The notes under the pieces: model-generated
The model's input: the letters and a program-made list of their open reading frames with translations, nothing else
Databases searched by the model: none
Told to the model about the DNA's origin: nothing
Position numbers and translations under genes: made by a program
Shown here: in pieces, positions 9,642 through 18,850 of the stretch
Numbering within the stretch: position 1 is the stretch's first letter
How the letters are laid out: each line of letters begins with the position of its first letter
DNA from: Thermoplasmata archaeon
GTDB lineage: Archaea; Thermoplasmatota; Thermoplasmata; Sysuiplasmatales; Sysuiplasmataceae
Reading direction: 5' to 3'
Length of the DNA stretch: 41,239 bases
Assembly: GCA_021817225.1 (NCBI GenBank)
Contig: JAKAVR010000013.1
Location: 1 to 41,239, forward strand

Positions 9642-10247
9642 TCACTCCGCCCCGGGAGTGTGAAGTTCGTATATCAGCTCGTCCACGTAGCCGTGTCCCT
9701 CGATGAAGACATGCTTTGTGAGCCTCACAGCAGGCCTGAATCGATTCTTCTCAAGTACCCTTATGGACGCGGCGTCATGCTCGTAGACATGAGCACTGAT
9801 CGTTCTCAGATTGCAGGTGCCGAAAAGGTGGTTGGTGGCTAGAGCGACCGCTTCCGTGGCATAGCCCTTCCCCCAGTGATTCTTCAGGAGGACATATCCC
9901 AAGACGCATGTTCTGTCGACAAGGCTTATGCGGGTGGCCGAGACTGTTCCGGCGAGATCCGAATGGGCACCGCCCCTGAACGAATTCACTGAAATGGCAA
10001 ACATCATGGAGGAGGCTTCACTGCCAAGAGACTCGTATCTCGAATACGCCTCCTCAAGCGAGATCATCCTGTCAGGCCCCTTCAGATATCTCGTGACATC
10101 CGGATCGTTATAACACGCGTAGAGCATCGGTATATCGGCCTTTTCCACCATGCCGATCGAGACTTTGGCCCCTTCCCTGATGATGGGTCGCGACATTCGT
10201 AGCAGTGAACTGTTACGGGTAGAAATAAGGCTCGATGACGGCCGCAC
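9642..10247 (-). CDS. GNAT-family (RimJ/RimL-like) N-acetyltransferase, paralogue of 8571-9206
   Basis: GAKVSIGMVEKADIPMLYACYNDPDVTRYL..GYVLLKNHWGKGYATEAVALATNHLF..VLEKNRFRPAVRL. Confidence 0.83.
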   Translation of the reverse strand: MRPSSSLISTRNSSLLRMSRPIIREGAKVSIGMVEKADIPMLYACYNDPDVTRYLKGPDRMISLEEAYSRYESLGSEASSMMFAISVNSFRGGAHSDLAGTVSATRISLVDRTCVLGYVLLKNHWGKGYATEAVALATNHLFGTCNLRTISAHVYEHDAASIRVLEKNRFRPAVRLTKHVFIEGHGYVDELIYELHTPGAE

Positions 10248-10298
10248 TTATTGCATGGCATAACCCGGCGTGCCCTCGAGAAGGAGGCACAATGGTCT

Positions 10299-10811
10299 TC
10301 AGACGCTGCCGGCACGCTCGTGCAGCGTCCTGTACCATTCTGGCATGGTGTATTCATCCGCCCTGTAACTGGACTGGTACGGCTTTATATCAATCACAGG
10401 TGTTCCGTCGAAGTAGTCCAGACCACGCACGCGCAGCATTCTTCCTTCCCTTGAAAGTAGCTGCACCAGCGAAAGGCCTATCGGGTTTGGCCTCGAGGGC
10501 GAGTCTAGCGAAAAGACGCCCAGCAGAGGGAGTTCGTCCTCGGTGAGACCGTGCCTGAGGAGTCTCCGCGGCTTGACTTTCAGCACGCCCTGCTGGTCCT
10601 GACGCAGCTGATTGAAATAACCGATGATGAAGAGGTGCGAAAAACCCTCGACGCCTTCAAGAGCATCCTCAAACTCCTCGAATATCTCGATATCGGAAAC
10701 TGTATCCTCCTTCCTGTCCCTGATTTCCTCCGTTCCCGCTTTCGTATGGACGGCACCTATAGCCCGCACCGGCAAATTCGGCTCATTAGGCATGTGGACT
10801 CTCACCTGCAA
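10299..10811 (-). CDS. trmO: TrmO/TsaA-family tRNA (t6A37) N6-methyltransferase
   Basis: VRAIGAVHTKAG..GFSHLFIIGYF..LLGVFSLDSPSRPNPIGLSLVQLLSREG..LRVRGLDYFDGTPVIDIKPYQSSY. Confidence 0.85.
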   Translation of the reverse strand: MQVRVHMPNEPNLPVRAIGAVHTKAGTEEIRDRKEDTVSDIEIFEEFEDALEGVEGFSHLFIIGYFNQLRQDQQGVLKVKPRRLLRHGLTEDELPLLGVFSLDSPSRPNPIGLSLVQLLSREGRMLRVRGLDYFDGTPVIDIKPYQSSYRADEYTMPEWYRTLHERAGSV

Positions 10812-11019
10812 AAGCAGCTAAGCACTGCCTGTGCATTTAAACAGTGTGCCTGGGCAAAGGGAGAGTCAAGTGTGGAAACCTTTGAAAGTCAAGCCCGCAC
10901 CATAGTCGGAGCCAACAATGGTGTGGCATTGCGACTACTGTCAAATCTTCCAGGTACCTTTTCGTGCTGCCAAAGAAGCAACAGGTTTCCAGGTTCCCCC
11001 GATTATTCTGGAATCTTCT

Positions 11020-11349
11020 CTATGCCGCTACGGCTTCTTCTGACGTGAACGCTTTGAGTGTCTTGGTCCTGATGTTCCCCAGCTTCCCGAGCCTCAGGAC
11101 AATCTGCAGTGCCGCTTCGTCGCCAGGAGCTTCAAGCATCATAACAGTATCATACTCACCGAACGTGTAGTAGACTTCTGCTTTTCCGCCAAGCTCTTTC
11201 GCGAGCGTTTTTGCTGATTCCACACGTCCAAGAATTGCGTTTACGCTCCTGATCCCCTCGTCCGTCCAGTTCGTCAGAATGATGTAATGAGGCAGATCTA
11301 TTCCACTCTGAAATGCGATCTGAATTGCAATATTTAGTCCGTTCATCAT
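11020..11349 (-). CDS. GYD-domain protein (start uncertain)
   Basis: PHYIILTNWTDEGIRSVNAILGRVESAKTLAKELGGKAEVYYTFGEYDTVMMLEAPGDEAALQIVLRLGKLGNIRTKTLKAF. Confidence 0.75.
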   Translation of the reverse strand: MMNGLNIAIQIAFQSGIDLPHYIILTNWTDEGIRSVNAILGRVESAKTLAKELGGKAEVYYTFGEYDTVMMLEAPGDEAALQIVLRLGKLGNIRTKTLKAFTSEEAVAA

Positions 11350-11807
11350 TATGTTGAGCGCAATGCTTACATCGAGGTCCGCTGAAAAGTCACTTCGTGT
11401 TAACCTGACCAAATCCTGCGTGTCTCGGCAAGAATGCAGAGGCAGGTGTTGCAATATTAATCACGAACAGAAATATAATTGTGCGGATGCATGAGGCAAA
11501 TATGTATTAAACACCCGCAACTGTTTCAAATTCGCTGAAGCAGGCAATGCCGTGGGGATGCGTGCGGCTGAAAGTGGCAATTCGTTGGGGTGCCCGTTCA
11601 GGATAGATTGTGCAAACCGGCCAAGCAGCCTGTTTACTGTGCCAGTATAGTACTCCGTTCGCGTCTCGACAAAACTCAGTAATGGATTTGTCACTTTCCG
11701 TTTTCTTCAGCAAGGCAGTAGTAAGTCATGTATCCGGGCAAGGCACTGAAATCTTGTTCCTGGGGTGGACTCTTTACACTTCTTTTCTTTACCTTTCCTT
11801 CAGCAAC

Positions 11808-13088
11808 GACAGTGTACATGATCTTCTGTAGATTCCCAGACTCTGTATCTTCCCTGCACTCACTCCATACCCTCCATGTTCAAGTACCTTCTTCCAGTCT
11901 GCCACTCCTCATCTATGTTCATGAGAATGGATACTGCAAGACGCAGTAACGACCTGTCATTGGGAAGTGCTCCGATCTTCCGTGTTCTCCTCTTCAGCTC
12001 AAGGTTCACCCTCTCAAGCATGTTTGACGTCCTCAGCCTCCTCCACTGGCACTTCGGAAACACCGAATAGCTGTGGAGCGAATCCTGAAAGCGGTCGAAC
12101 ATGTCAACTGCTTTTGTCATTCCCTTCCCTTCGAGCAGCGACCTCGCATCATTCAGCCTGGCAGGATCGTTGAGTGCAAGCTGTATCGCATCGACAACAT
12201 CACCCCAGCTCTTCTTCGGTATGACCTTCATCAGGTTCCTGATGAAATGGACCTGGCACATCTGCCAGGACGCTCCAAGGAAGCACCTTTCCACAGCACC
12301 CCTTATCCCCCTGTGGCCATCGGATATGACCATCTTCACTCCATGAAGGCCCCTTGCCTTCAGTTCGTCGAAGTACCCTTCCCACAGCAGTTCGGTCTCC
12401 GCATCCGCTATCTTTGCACCGAGTATCTCACGCTGACCGTCCAGTCTGACGCCGGCGACAATGAACAGCGCCTTCGAAACATACTTCGGTCCGTCCCTGA
12501 CTTTGAAGTATGTTGCATCGACAATGATATGGGTCATCTCATTGTCTATGCGCCTCTCAAGGAACTCGTCAACCTTCCCGTCGAGTTCCTTCGACATCAT
12601 GGACACCGATGAAGCGGATATGCTGCCTGCACCGAGTTTCCCGATGATGCCGGTCACATTCCTGGTCGACACACCCTGCAGATACGATTCCACGACTGCA
12701 AGCTGCAGTGACTTCTCCACCCTGGAGTACCTGTCGAACACATGTGTTTCGAACGACTGTCCTCTCATCTGGGGCTTGCTGAGGTTGAGCGGACCGTTGA
12801 CGGTGTTCAGTGTCCTGGGCTTGTAGCCGTTCCTGTACGCTTTCCTGCCGCCACACCGTTCATACAGTGACGCGTTTGCCTGCTGTTCAACTTCCATTTC
12901 CATTACACTGTTCAGGAACCACTCAACGAGGGAAACCATTCCCTCTCTGTTCTGTTCCAGAAACCCAATCATTATATCCTTCAGTTCTGTTGTTTCTATG
13001 CCTTGTGTTTTCATTGTTTTAGTCTCCTAAACTCTTACAGTGAAGACACAGGGTCTTAAAGAATTTACAGAAAGTGCTGTACACTACC
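11808..13088 (-). mobile_element. Complete IS256-family insertion sequence (about 1281 bp)
   Basis: Imperfect terminal IRs: left GACAGTGTACATGATCTTCTGTAGATTC versus right (revcomp) GGTAGTGTACAGCACTTTCTGTAAATTC (20/28 identical); 8-bp direct repeat TCAGCAAC at 11800-11807 and 13089-13096. Confidence 0.92.
11860..13014 (-). CDS. IS256-family (mutator-type) transposase
   Basis: VEQQANASLYERCGGRKAYRNGYKPR..VDATYFKVRDG..VISDGHRGIRGAVERCFLGASWQMCQVHFIRNLM..RTSNMLERVNLELKRRTRKIGALPNDRSLLRLA. Confidence 0.95.
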   Translation of the reverse strand: MKTQGIETTELKDIMIGFLEQNREGMVSLVEWFLNSVMEMEVEQQANASLYERCGGRKAYRNGYKPRTLNTVNGPLNLSKPQMRGQSFETHVFDRYSRVEKSLQLAVVESYLQGVSTRNVTGIIGKLGAGSISASSVSMMSKELDGKVDEFLERRIDNEMTHIIVDATYFKVRDGPKYVSKALFIVAGVRLDGQREILGAKIADAETELLWEGYFDELKARGLHGVKMVISDGHRGIRGAVERCFLGASWQMCQVHFIRNLMKVIPKKSWGDVVDAIQLALNDPARLNDARSLLEGKGMTKAVDMFDRFQDSLHSYSVFPKCQWRRLRTSNMLERVNLELKRRTRKIGALPNDRSLLRLAVSILMNIDEEWQTGRRYLNMEGME

Positions 13089-13439
13089 TCAGCAACAAGC
13101 GATGCAGGGCAGGCATCCGCCATTGACAGCCTCCTGTATACCATTCTGATGAAGTCGAATACTTCCGTTCTGCTTACAACTCTCGACCATCTCACTTCTT
13201 TTTCTACATCAAATTTACCACTGATTAAATCCGCAAGCTCATCGAAAGTGAATGCACTTCCAGGGTTGTCTCTGAGCTTGGAAAGAACAATTTGTTCCAG
13301 TCAATCCACATCTTTTCCATTAAGCTCTGCTACCGGCAGACTCATTCGCGAAAATACAAAATGACACTAAATAGCATTTTCCGAGAGCTGACAAGTGGGA
13401 GGAGAACACACAACTTAATGTTGAGTTTATAACCCATTA

Positions 13440-13676
13440 TCAAGCCTGTCTGCGGAGCATTCTGACAAATTCCTGAATAGTAGAACATTGCATACCGCCA
13501 CAGCCGGGTTCGCTCTTCACCGCTTCTCTGAATCCGTTGTCCATGGCAACGATGCAGTCCACAATCCTTTTCTTTGCGACTGCAATCGCATACCAGTCGT
13601 TGCCTGTCTTATTGAGCATTGCCGGATTGTGCTCAAGTCCATTCATATCCTCAAATCTGACATGCTCATGCAACAT
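13440..13676 (-). CDS. Small protein, possibly a truncated PIN-like domain
   Basis: NDWYAIAVAKKRIVDCIVAMDNGFREAVKSEPGC..IQEFVRMLRRQA; resemblance to PIN C-terminal pattern only. Confidence 0.3.
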   Translation of the reverse strand: MLHEHVRFEDMNGLEHNPAMLNKTGNDWYAIAVAKKRIVDCIVAMDNGFREAVKSEPGCGGMQCSTIQEFVRMLRRQA

Positions 13677-13682
13677 ATCTTT

Positions 13683-16600
13683 TCACTGGGATTTCTTTCT
13701 TCTGCCCAATGCAATAATTGCGACGGCACCTACAGCAACAATCACAGCAATCACTATCCCGATGTAGATTAGTGGGTTATTGATGAGATTGGATGGAGAT
13801 GATTGGGGAGAGCGTGTCATGGATATCGCCAGATGCGTTGACTGCCCGCCGGATACAGTGATATTGTCGTAGTAGCTGCTGTAACCCGAATGTGTTGCTG
13901 TGACTTCATATGCGCCTGGGCTGAGCGTTACATTAAATTGGCCGTTAACGACTGCAACGACTGTCCCGTCTACGGAAACAACGGCAGTCGAGGGGCTGAT
14001 GCTGCCCGTGAGGTATCCCCTGATTATCGAGAAAGAAACGACCTTCGAGACGCCTGCGGCATTGACGGCTACAGTCAAAGATGACTGTGAAACACTGTAT
14101 CCCGATACGTTGCCAATCTCAAAGGTGTAAGTGCCATTCTGTAGGGCGAAGACAGCCGACGCAGTCGAATAAGATGAAGTCTTGCCATTCAGCGTCACCG
14201 ACCATGATGTGCCTGACGGCAGGCCGGACTCGGTCAGTGTAACATGGTATGTCACTTCGGTGAAGGTGACTGATTGCGACAGCGATGACCCGTTGACTGT
14301 AAATGAGCCTCCGCCAGAAGACCATGACTTGTTGATGGTGGCGACGCTGTATGAATATGTCCCGTTTACTTCATTGAATGTTATTGTTGTTGCAGTGCTG
14401 TTGAACGACTGGCCGTTGGTCAGGTTGACCCACCATTCGGTGCCTGACGGCAGGCCGGACTCGGTGAATACCACGCTGTACAGTTTACCGAAGTATGCTG
14501 TCTCTGTTATCGGGGAATCCATTGTTATCGCATGCGAGGAACTCTTGCCTGTGTAGTTGCCTGAACCGCTGCCGGTCCACGACAAGAAGGCGTATCCCGA
14601 ATCCGGCGTTGCCGAAATTGTGACTGTAGAACTTGCATTGTACCAGCCGGACAGTGGAGTCGTCGTTCCGCCGGTGGATGGACTCGAGTAAGTGCTCAGA
14701 TAATACTGTGTGGTGTAGGAAACAGGAACCGCTGCGTTATTTCCGTTGACTGTGACAGAGCCCGAGCTTACAGTCACGTACCTGACACCGCTTCCGCCAG
14801 AAATAGGTGTGGAAACGGTGTAGCCATATGTGCCGTTCGGTTCGTTAAATGTTATGGTGGACGATGTAGAAGTTTCCATCGCTCCATTCAGCGTCACCGA
14901 CCATGATGTGCCTGACGGCAGTCCCGTTTCTGAGAACATTACAGAGTATATCTGTGCTACGCTGAGCAGAGCAACGTTGTTTGAGAAAGCGTTAGCGACA
15001 TACAATACTCCGGTATCTGGGTTGTACGCGACGCCGACTGGATAGTATCCAACAGTTATACTGCGGATCACAGTGTTTGTTGAGCCATCGATGACTGTGA
15101 CATTGTTGGAAAACAGATTGGAGAGGTATATTTGGCCGTTAGATGGGTTAAATGCCATCATGCCTGGTACGAAACCCACTGTTATGGTTTTCACTATGGA
15201 AGTTCCGCTTATGACCGAAACGCTCCCTGGCACAGAGTATAGGCTCATACCAACAGCATTCAAGTTATAATTGAAACCGTTTGCATATATTTCGTTATTA
15301 AATGCATCGTACGATATCCAGATAGGTCCGTAGTTCACAGCAATGACAGCAACTGTGCTGCTGGTCTGCGGGTTCATAACAGTAATGTTGCCTCCAGGTG
15401 CGTTGTTATTCGCATTTATCAGATAGAGGTAGTTGTTGTTCGCATCATACGCAATACCGCTTGGATTAAAGGTGAGTATGATTGATTGCGTTATCTGGTC
15501 AGTGGCTGGGTTGATCACAGTGATGTTGTTACTGCCTGCTGCATACAGGTAAGAATTGGATGTATCATATGTCATCGCGCTGAAATAGTAACCGGGCAGG
15601 ATCGTAGTGACCGCCCCGGAAGTAGGGTTTATGACTTGAATGCCAAGGCTAAGGAGCACATATATGTAACTGTTTGAGGGGTCGTAAACCATCTCACTTG
15701 GATATTTTCCCGTGCCTGTACTAATGACCTGAACGACGCTGTTTCCGTTGAACACGTCGATGCTGTTTGCATTGTTGTTGCTCACGTAGACATAGCCGTT
15801 TGAAGGATCGTAAAGAACAAACAGTGGAAACGAACCGGAACCTGTTGAAATCATGGAAGCAGGCCACTTTACGAATGTTATGCCCTGCACTGTGTTCTGG
15901 CTGATGTTTCCGAAATTCTCAATCATTGTCGGTGAATACCCGCTCACTACATCGACCATGTAGCTGTAATAACTCATCGGAACAATGAAAGTCATCTGGG
16001 CTGAAGTGGAAGACAGTCTGACGGATGTTCCTGTTTCGTTGCTCATCGTGATTGACCATGACTGTCCGGCAGGAAGACCGCTTTCCGTAAAAGTGACCGT
16101 ATACCCTGCATTCAGATTCAGCACCTGGCCTGGAGAAAGAGTGACTGCGTTATCCAGCCAGTAGAGAGTGCCGCCCGAATAGAGCTGGAGGCTATAAGTA
16201 CCCGGCGCAAGCGTCAGGTTGATGTCACCGCCGATAAAAGGATATGCGGTGCCGTTGACATACAGCGTTCCCGAAATGCTGCCTTGAAACGTAAAGGATG
16301 ATCTCACGTTCAGGAAACCGACATTAGCCTGATTGTATATCTGGCCCAGAGTGTAGGTACCGGCTGTCGCGTAGGTGAACAGCACGCCATCGGCGGGGTC
16401 ATAATATTCACTGGAAATGACATTGCCAATCGTCTCGGCAGTATCGCTGCCGAAATTGTATGCGCTTGGTGTGAGCTGATAGTTATTGCCATTCCAAAAC
16501 TCAAGCTGAAGCTGAACCTGGGAGGTTGTATAATTAGTACTCATGCCGCCGCCTGGTCCTCCCATTATCAGTTCAGCGTCAAAATAATTACCCGAAGGAG

Positions 16601-17357
16601 CGTAACTATTTCCGTTGACAACGAAGCCGTAATTGGCTGTTGGGTTCGGTGCAAAGACAAAATAGACGTTGTCGTACGTTTGCCAGCCATATCCGTCATT
16701 GTACATGAATGTGACTTCGGGTCCAAATGAACTGGTGGAAGAAAACACGGCGAATTTGACAACCGCGGGGTAAGATAGTGAAACGTTGTTACCCGGAAGT
16801 GAGGGGGCCCCGTAATAGTAAAACCCTGGACTCGCGACAGAGCCGTTACCCCTAAGCGTGGAACTGTAAACGCTTGCACCCGGAGAGGAAAAATTCCATA
16901 CATTGTCGATGAATGAAAAATAATTGGTGAGCGTGTCTACTTGAGCAACATCCTGCACCCAGTAAACATAGGTGGTTCCGCCGTATGAAAACGCGAGTAC
17001 TACATTCATCTGGAAGGACATGCTGTGCCTTGAACCCAATGCGAAGGAAGCATTATAGGTGCTCAGTGAAGTGATATTGACCACACCGAGAAATGCATTC
17101 GACTGGTATTGGTAGGGATTGCCATTTGCACCTATGCCGTAATCTGCTACGCCCATGGGAGCAGGTTCGCTTCTGTAATATTGGAGAGGGTTGACTTGGG
17201 CGGAAGAGGATGGAATGGAGTCAAGGTGCGACGGTTTGAGCACTCTCGAACTGCTGACGCCGTTTGGACGCAAATTGCTTCCTATTGAATTGACAAGGAA
17301 AGGTCCGGCGATTAAAACCATTGCAAGCACGATTGCCATCACTTTCAACCGGTTCAT
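13683..17357 (-). CDS. Large surface protein: thermopsin-like N-terminal domain, YVTN-type beta-propeller, repeated ESGLPSGTSW modules, PEGA-like domain, C-terminal TM anchor
   Basis: Signal/TM start MNRLKVMAIVLAMVLIAGPFLV; PAPMGVADYGI..NAFLGVVNITSLSTYNAS..; repeats such as GSFPLFVLYDPSNGYVYVSNNNANSIDVFNG; four copies of VxFTESGLPSGTSWSVTLNG; C-terminal LIYIGIVIAVIVAVGAVAIIALGRRKK. Confidence 0.85.
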   Translation of the reverse strand: MNRLKVMAIVLAMVLIAGPFLVNSIGSNLRPNGVSSSRVLKPSHLDSIPSSSAQVNPLQYYRSEPAPMGVADYGIGANGNPYQYQSNAFLGVVNITSLSTYNASFALGSRHSMSFQMNVVLAFSYGGTTYVYWVQDVAQVDTLTNYFSFIDNVWNFSSPGASVYSSTLRGNGSVASPGFYYYGAPSLPGNNVSLSYPAVVKFAVFSSTSSFGPEVTFMYNDGYGWQTYDNVYFVFAPNPTANYGFVVNGNSYAPSGNYFDAELIMGGPGGGMSTNYTTSQVQLQLEFWNGNNYQLTPSAYNFGSDTAETIGNVISSEYYDPADGVLFTYATAGTYTLGQIYNQANVGFLNVRSSFTFQGSISGTLYVNGTAYPFIGGDINLTLAPGTYSLQLYSGGTLYWLDNAVTLSPGQVLNLNAGYTVTFTESGLPAGQSWSITMSNETGTSVRLSSTSAQMTFIVPMSYYSYMVDVVSGYSPTMIENFGNISQNTVQGITFVKWPASMISTGSGSFPLFVLYDPSNGYVYVSNNNANSIDVFNGNSVVQVISTGTGKYPSEMVYDPSNSYIYVLLSLGIQVINPTSGAVTTILPGYYFSAMTYDTSNSYLYAAGSNNITVINPATDQITQSIILTFNPSGIAYDANNNYLYLINANNNAPGGNITVMNPQTSSTVAVIAVNYGPIWISYDAFNNEIYANGFNYNLNAVGMSLYSVPGSVSVISGTSIVKTITVGFVPGMMAFNPSNGQIYLSNLFSNNVTVIDGSTNTVIRSITVGYYPVGVAYNPDTGVLYVANAFSNNVALLSVAQIYSVMFSETGLPSGTSWSVTLNGAMETSTSSTITFNEPNGTYGYTVSTPISGGSGVRYVTVSSGSVTVNGNNAAVPVSYTTQYYLSTYSSPSTGGTTTPLSGWYNASSTVTISATPDSGYAFLSWTGSGSGNYTGKSSSHAITMDSPITETAYFGKLYSVVFTESGLPSGTEWWVNLTNGQSFNSTATTITFNEVNGTYSYSVATINKSWSSGGGSFTVNGSSLSQSVTFTEVTYHVTLTESGLPSGTSWSVTLNGKTSSYSTASAVFALQNGTYTFEIGNVSGYSVSQSSLTVAVNAAGVSKVVSFSIIRGYLTGSISPSTAVVSVDGTVVAVVNGQFNVTLSPGAYEVTATHSGYSSYYDNITVSGGQSTHLAISMTRSPQSSPSNLINNPLIYIGIVIAVIVAVGAVAIIALGRRKKSQ
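14185..14222. repeat. 38-bp exact direct repeat, copy 1 (copy 2 at 14884-14921)
   Basis: CCATTCAGCGTCACCGACCATGATGTGCCTGACGGCAG occurs at both places within the surface-protein gene. Confidence 0.9.
14884..14921. repeat. 38-bp exact direct repeat, copy 2
   Basis: Identical to 14185-14222. Confidence 0.9.
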
Positions 17358-17699
17358 ATCAGGCGTCTTAGACTGACGACCTGTTGGATTTGCATTATTC
17401 GTCGTTTTCCCTCCGCACAAACTGGGTCAAGCGACCATAGACGCAGTGGTATTAAAAGCCGACATGGTAACTTTGAGTTGATGAAAAACCCTTCTATTGC
17501 CTACAAATGAAATCTTCATTTTACAGCCTACAAGGTGCGAAAACAAGGTATCACATCAGATTGGGGCCAAGGCTATCGATAATCAGATTTCGGCTGATAT
17601 GACGCTGTCATGGCACGGCCAAGTGAATTTACAATAATCTCACTTTGTTACCATCAAAGAGAGGGATTCTGTTTGATAGGCAATGCAAACGTTTTGATC

Positions 17700-18358
17700 A
17701 CTCATCCTTTTTGATCGCCATACCCGATCCCTTATGGAGGGCAACAGCCCTGCGGATTGTGGGCGCCGGCAGTCCAAAGTGCTTTGCCACTATGCCCCGT
17801 GATTTGCCTTCCTGCCTGAGGACATATGCTCTTTCCACCTTCTCTATCTTGACCCTCAGCTGCCGTCCCGGGGCTTTCAGGACAGTGTTTGCCTTCTGCC
17901 CTCCCTTATCTCGTTCATCGCAATTCTGGCGCGAACCGAGCGTCTCCTGCTCTCAAAGCTGGCAATTACAGACAACAGCGCTCTGAGAACTTCCCGTCCG
18001 AGGTCATGGCTGCCGTCTGCAGGCGTGTCGAGGGGGGACTCCCACAGAGAATGGAATGAGTTTCCGGGAGCTTCCACTTCCCCTATTGAATCTATTGCCT
18101 TCGTGAACTTCTCATCCCACCGCTACCTATCAAGGGACCACATGAGGACATGATTCCACGTCCTCTCGGGGGAACGGGCGTCTTTCAGCATGCGCTCGTA
18201 ACTCCTGGCAACTTTGCCTTATGCGCTTGCCTTTCCCTGTAGACTCTAACTATGGTCCAGCCTCTCCTCGAAGCTTCGGGCACATGCTCTCTCTGCTGCC
18301 CCTTGAGAACCTGGCCATCTGTGGAGACACAGACGTAGAAGACACCGATTTCGGTCAT
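17700..18358 (-). pseudogene. Serine recombinase (resolvase/invertase family), decayed
   Basis: Fragments MTEIGVFYVCVSTDGQVLKGQQREHVPEASRRGWTIVRVY / YERMLKDARSPERTWNHVLMWSLDR* / DTPADGSHDLGREVLRALLSVIASFESRRRSVRARIAMNEIREGRR / LRVKIEKVERAYVLRQEGKSRGIVAKHFGLPAPTIRRAV, broken by stops and frame changes. Confidence 0.8.
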
Positions 18359-18850
18359 CGCAAATCCTCTCTTAGATAGCACACCCGCAACGGCAGGAAA
18401 GCCTCGCCGTAACGGCAGATGTTGTCCGGAGACATCTCGACTGCGATGCTTGTCACCGCAATCTCCTTTGACTTCAGTATGGCAATAAGAGATGGAAAAG
18501 GCGCCGAGTCCGGCTTCGCGTCCCCACACTCAAACTTCAGACGACCGCGTACGAATCTGAGTTCTTCGTCATACAGATAATCGGGGAACCACGCAGTGAC
18601 TGTCCGTGCCGGAAGCAGGAGTATGACAGTCACGCCTTTGAGATATTCGTAACGTGCCATTGCAATCCATCGCATAATCTGACTGTCGTGCTGCGGATTC
18701 ACAAATGCCGGAAATGTTCATAGTGTTGCAAGACCGTCGGTTGTGGTATTGCGCTGGCAGGGATCCCACAAAGGACCATACTCTTTCTGCAATTCTTTCA
18801 ACACTTTCCCAAGCGTTTGCCAGTCGAGACGTTGCGATATGAAGTGGACT
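18355..18850 (-). pseudogene. Phage-type DNA N6-adenine methyltransferase (Dam-like), decayed
   Basis: VHFISQRLDWQTLGKVLKELQKEYGPLWDPCQRNTTTDGLAT..FVNPQHDSQIMRWIAMARYEYLKGVTVILLLPARTVTAWFPDYLYDEELRFVRGRLKF..APFPSLIAIL; frame break upstream of the motif; NPPY-type motif reads NPQH. Confidence 0.65.

Larger units (their letters stand above)
11691..13345 (-). pseudogene. Small protein gene interrupted by the IS256-family element, with an in-frame TGA
   Basis: Right part MSLPVAELNGKDVD*LEQIVLSKLRDNPGSAFTFDELADLISGKFDVEKEVRW..LSMADACPASLVAE joins through the TSD (GTTGCTGA) to left part GKVKKRSVKSPPQEQDFSALPGYMTYYCLAEENGK*. Nonsense codon at 13301-13303. Confidence 0.7.

Noticed and set aside
13900-14556. 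Plus-strand ORFs opposite the thermopsin-like surface protein
   Set aside because: Repetitive shadow frames of the large minus-strand gene.
14185-14921. Candidate CRISPR-like direct repeats
   Set aside because: Only a few copies, irregular spacing and in-frame within protein repeat modules; not a CRISPR array.
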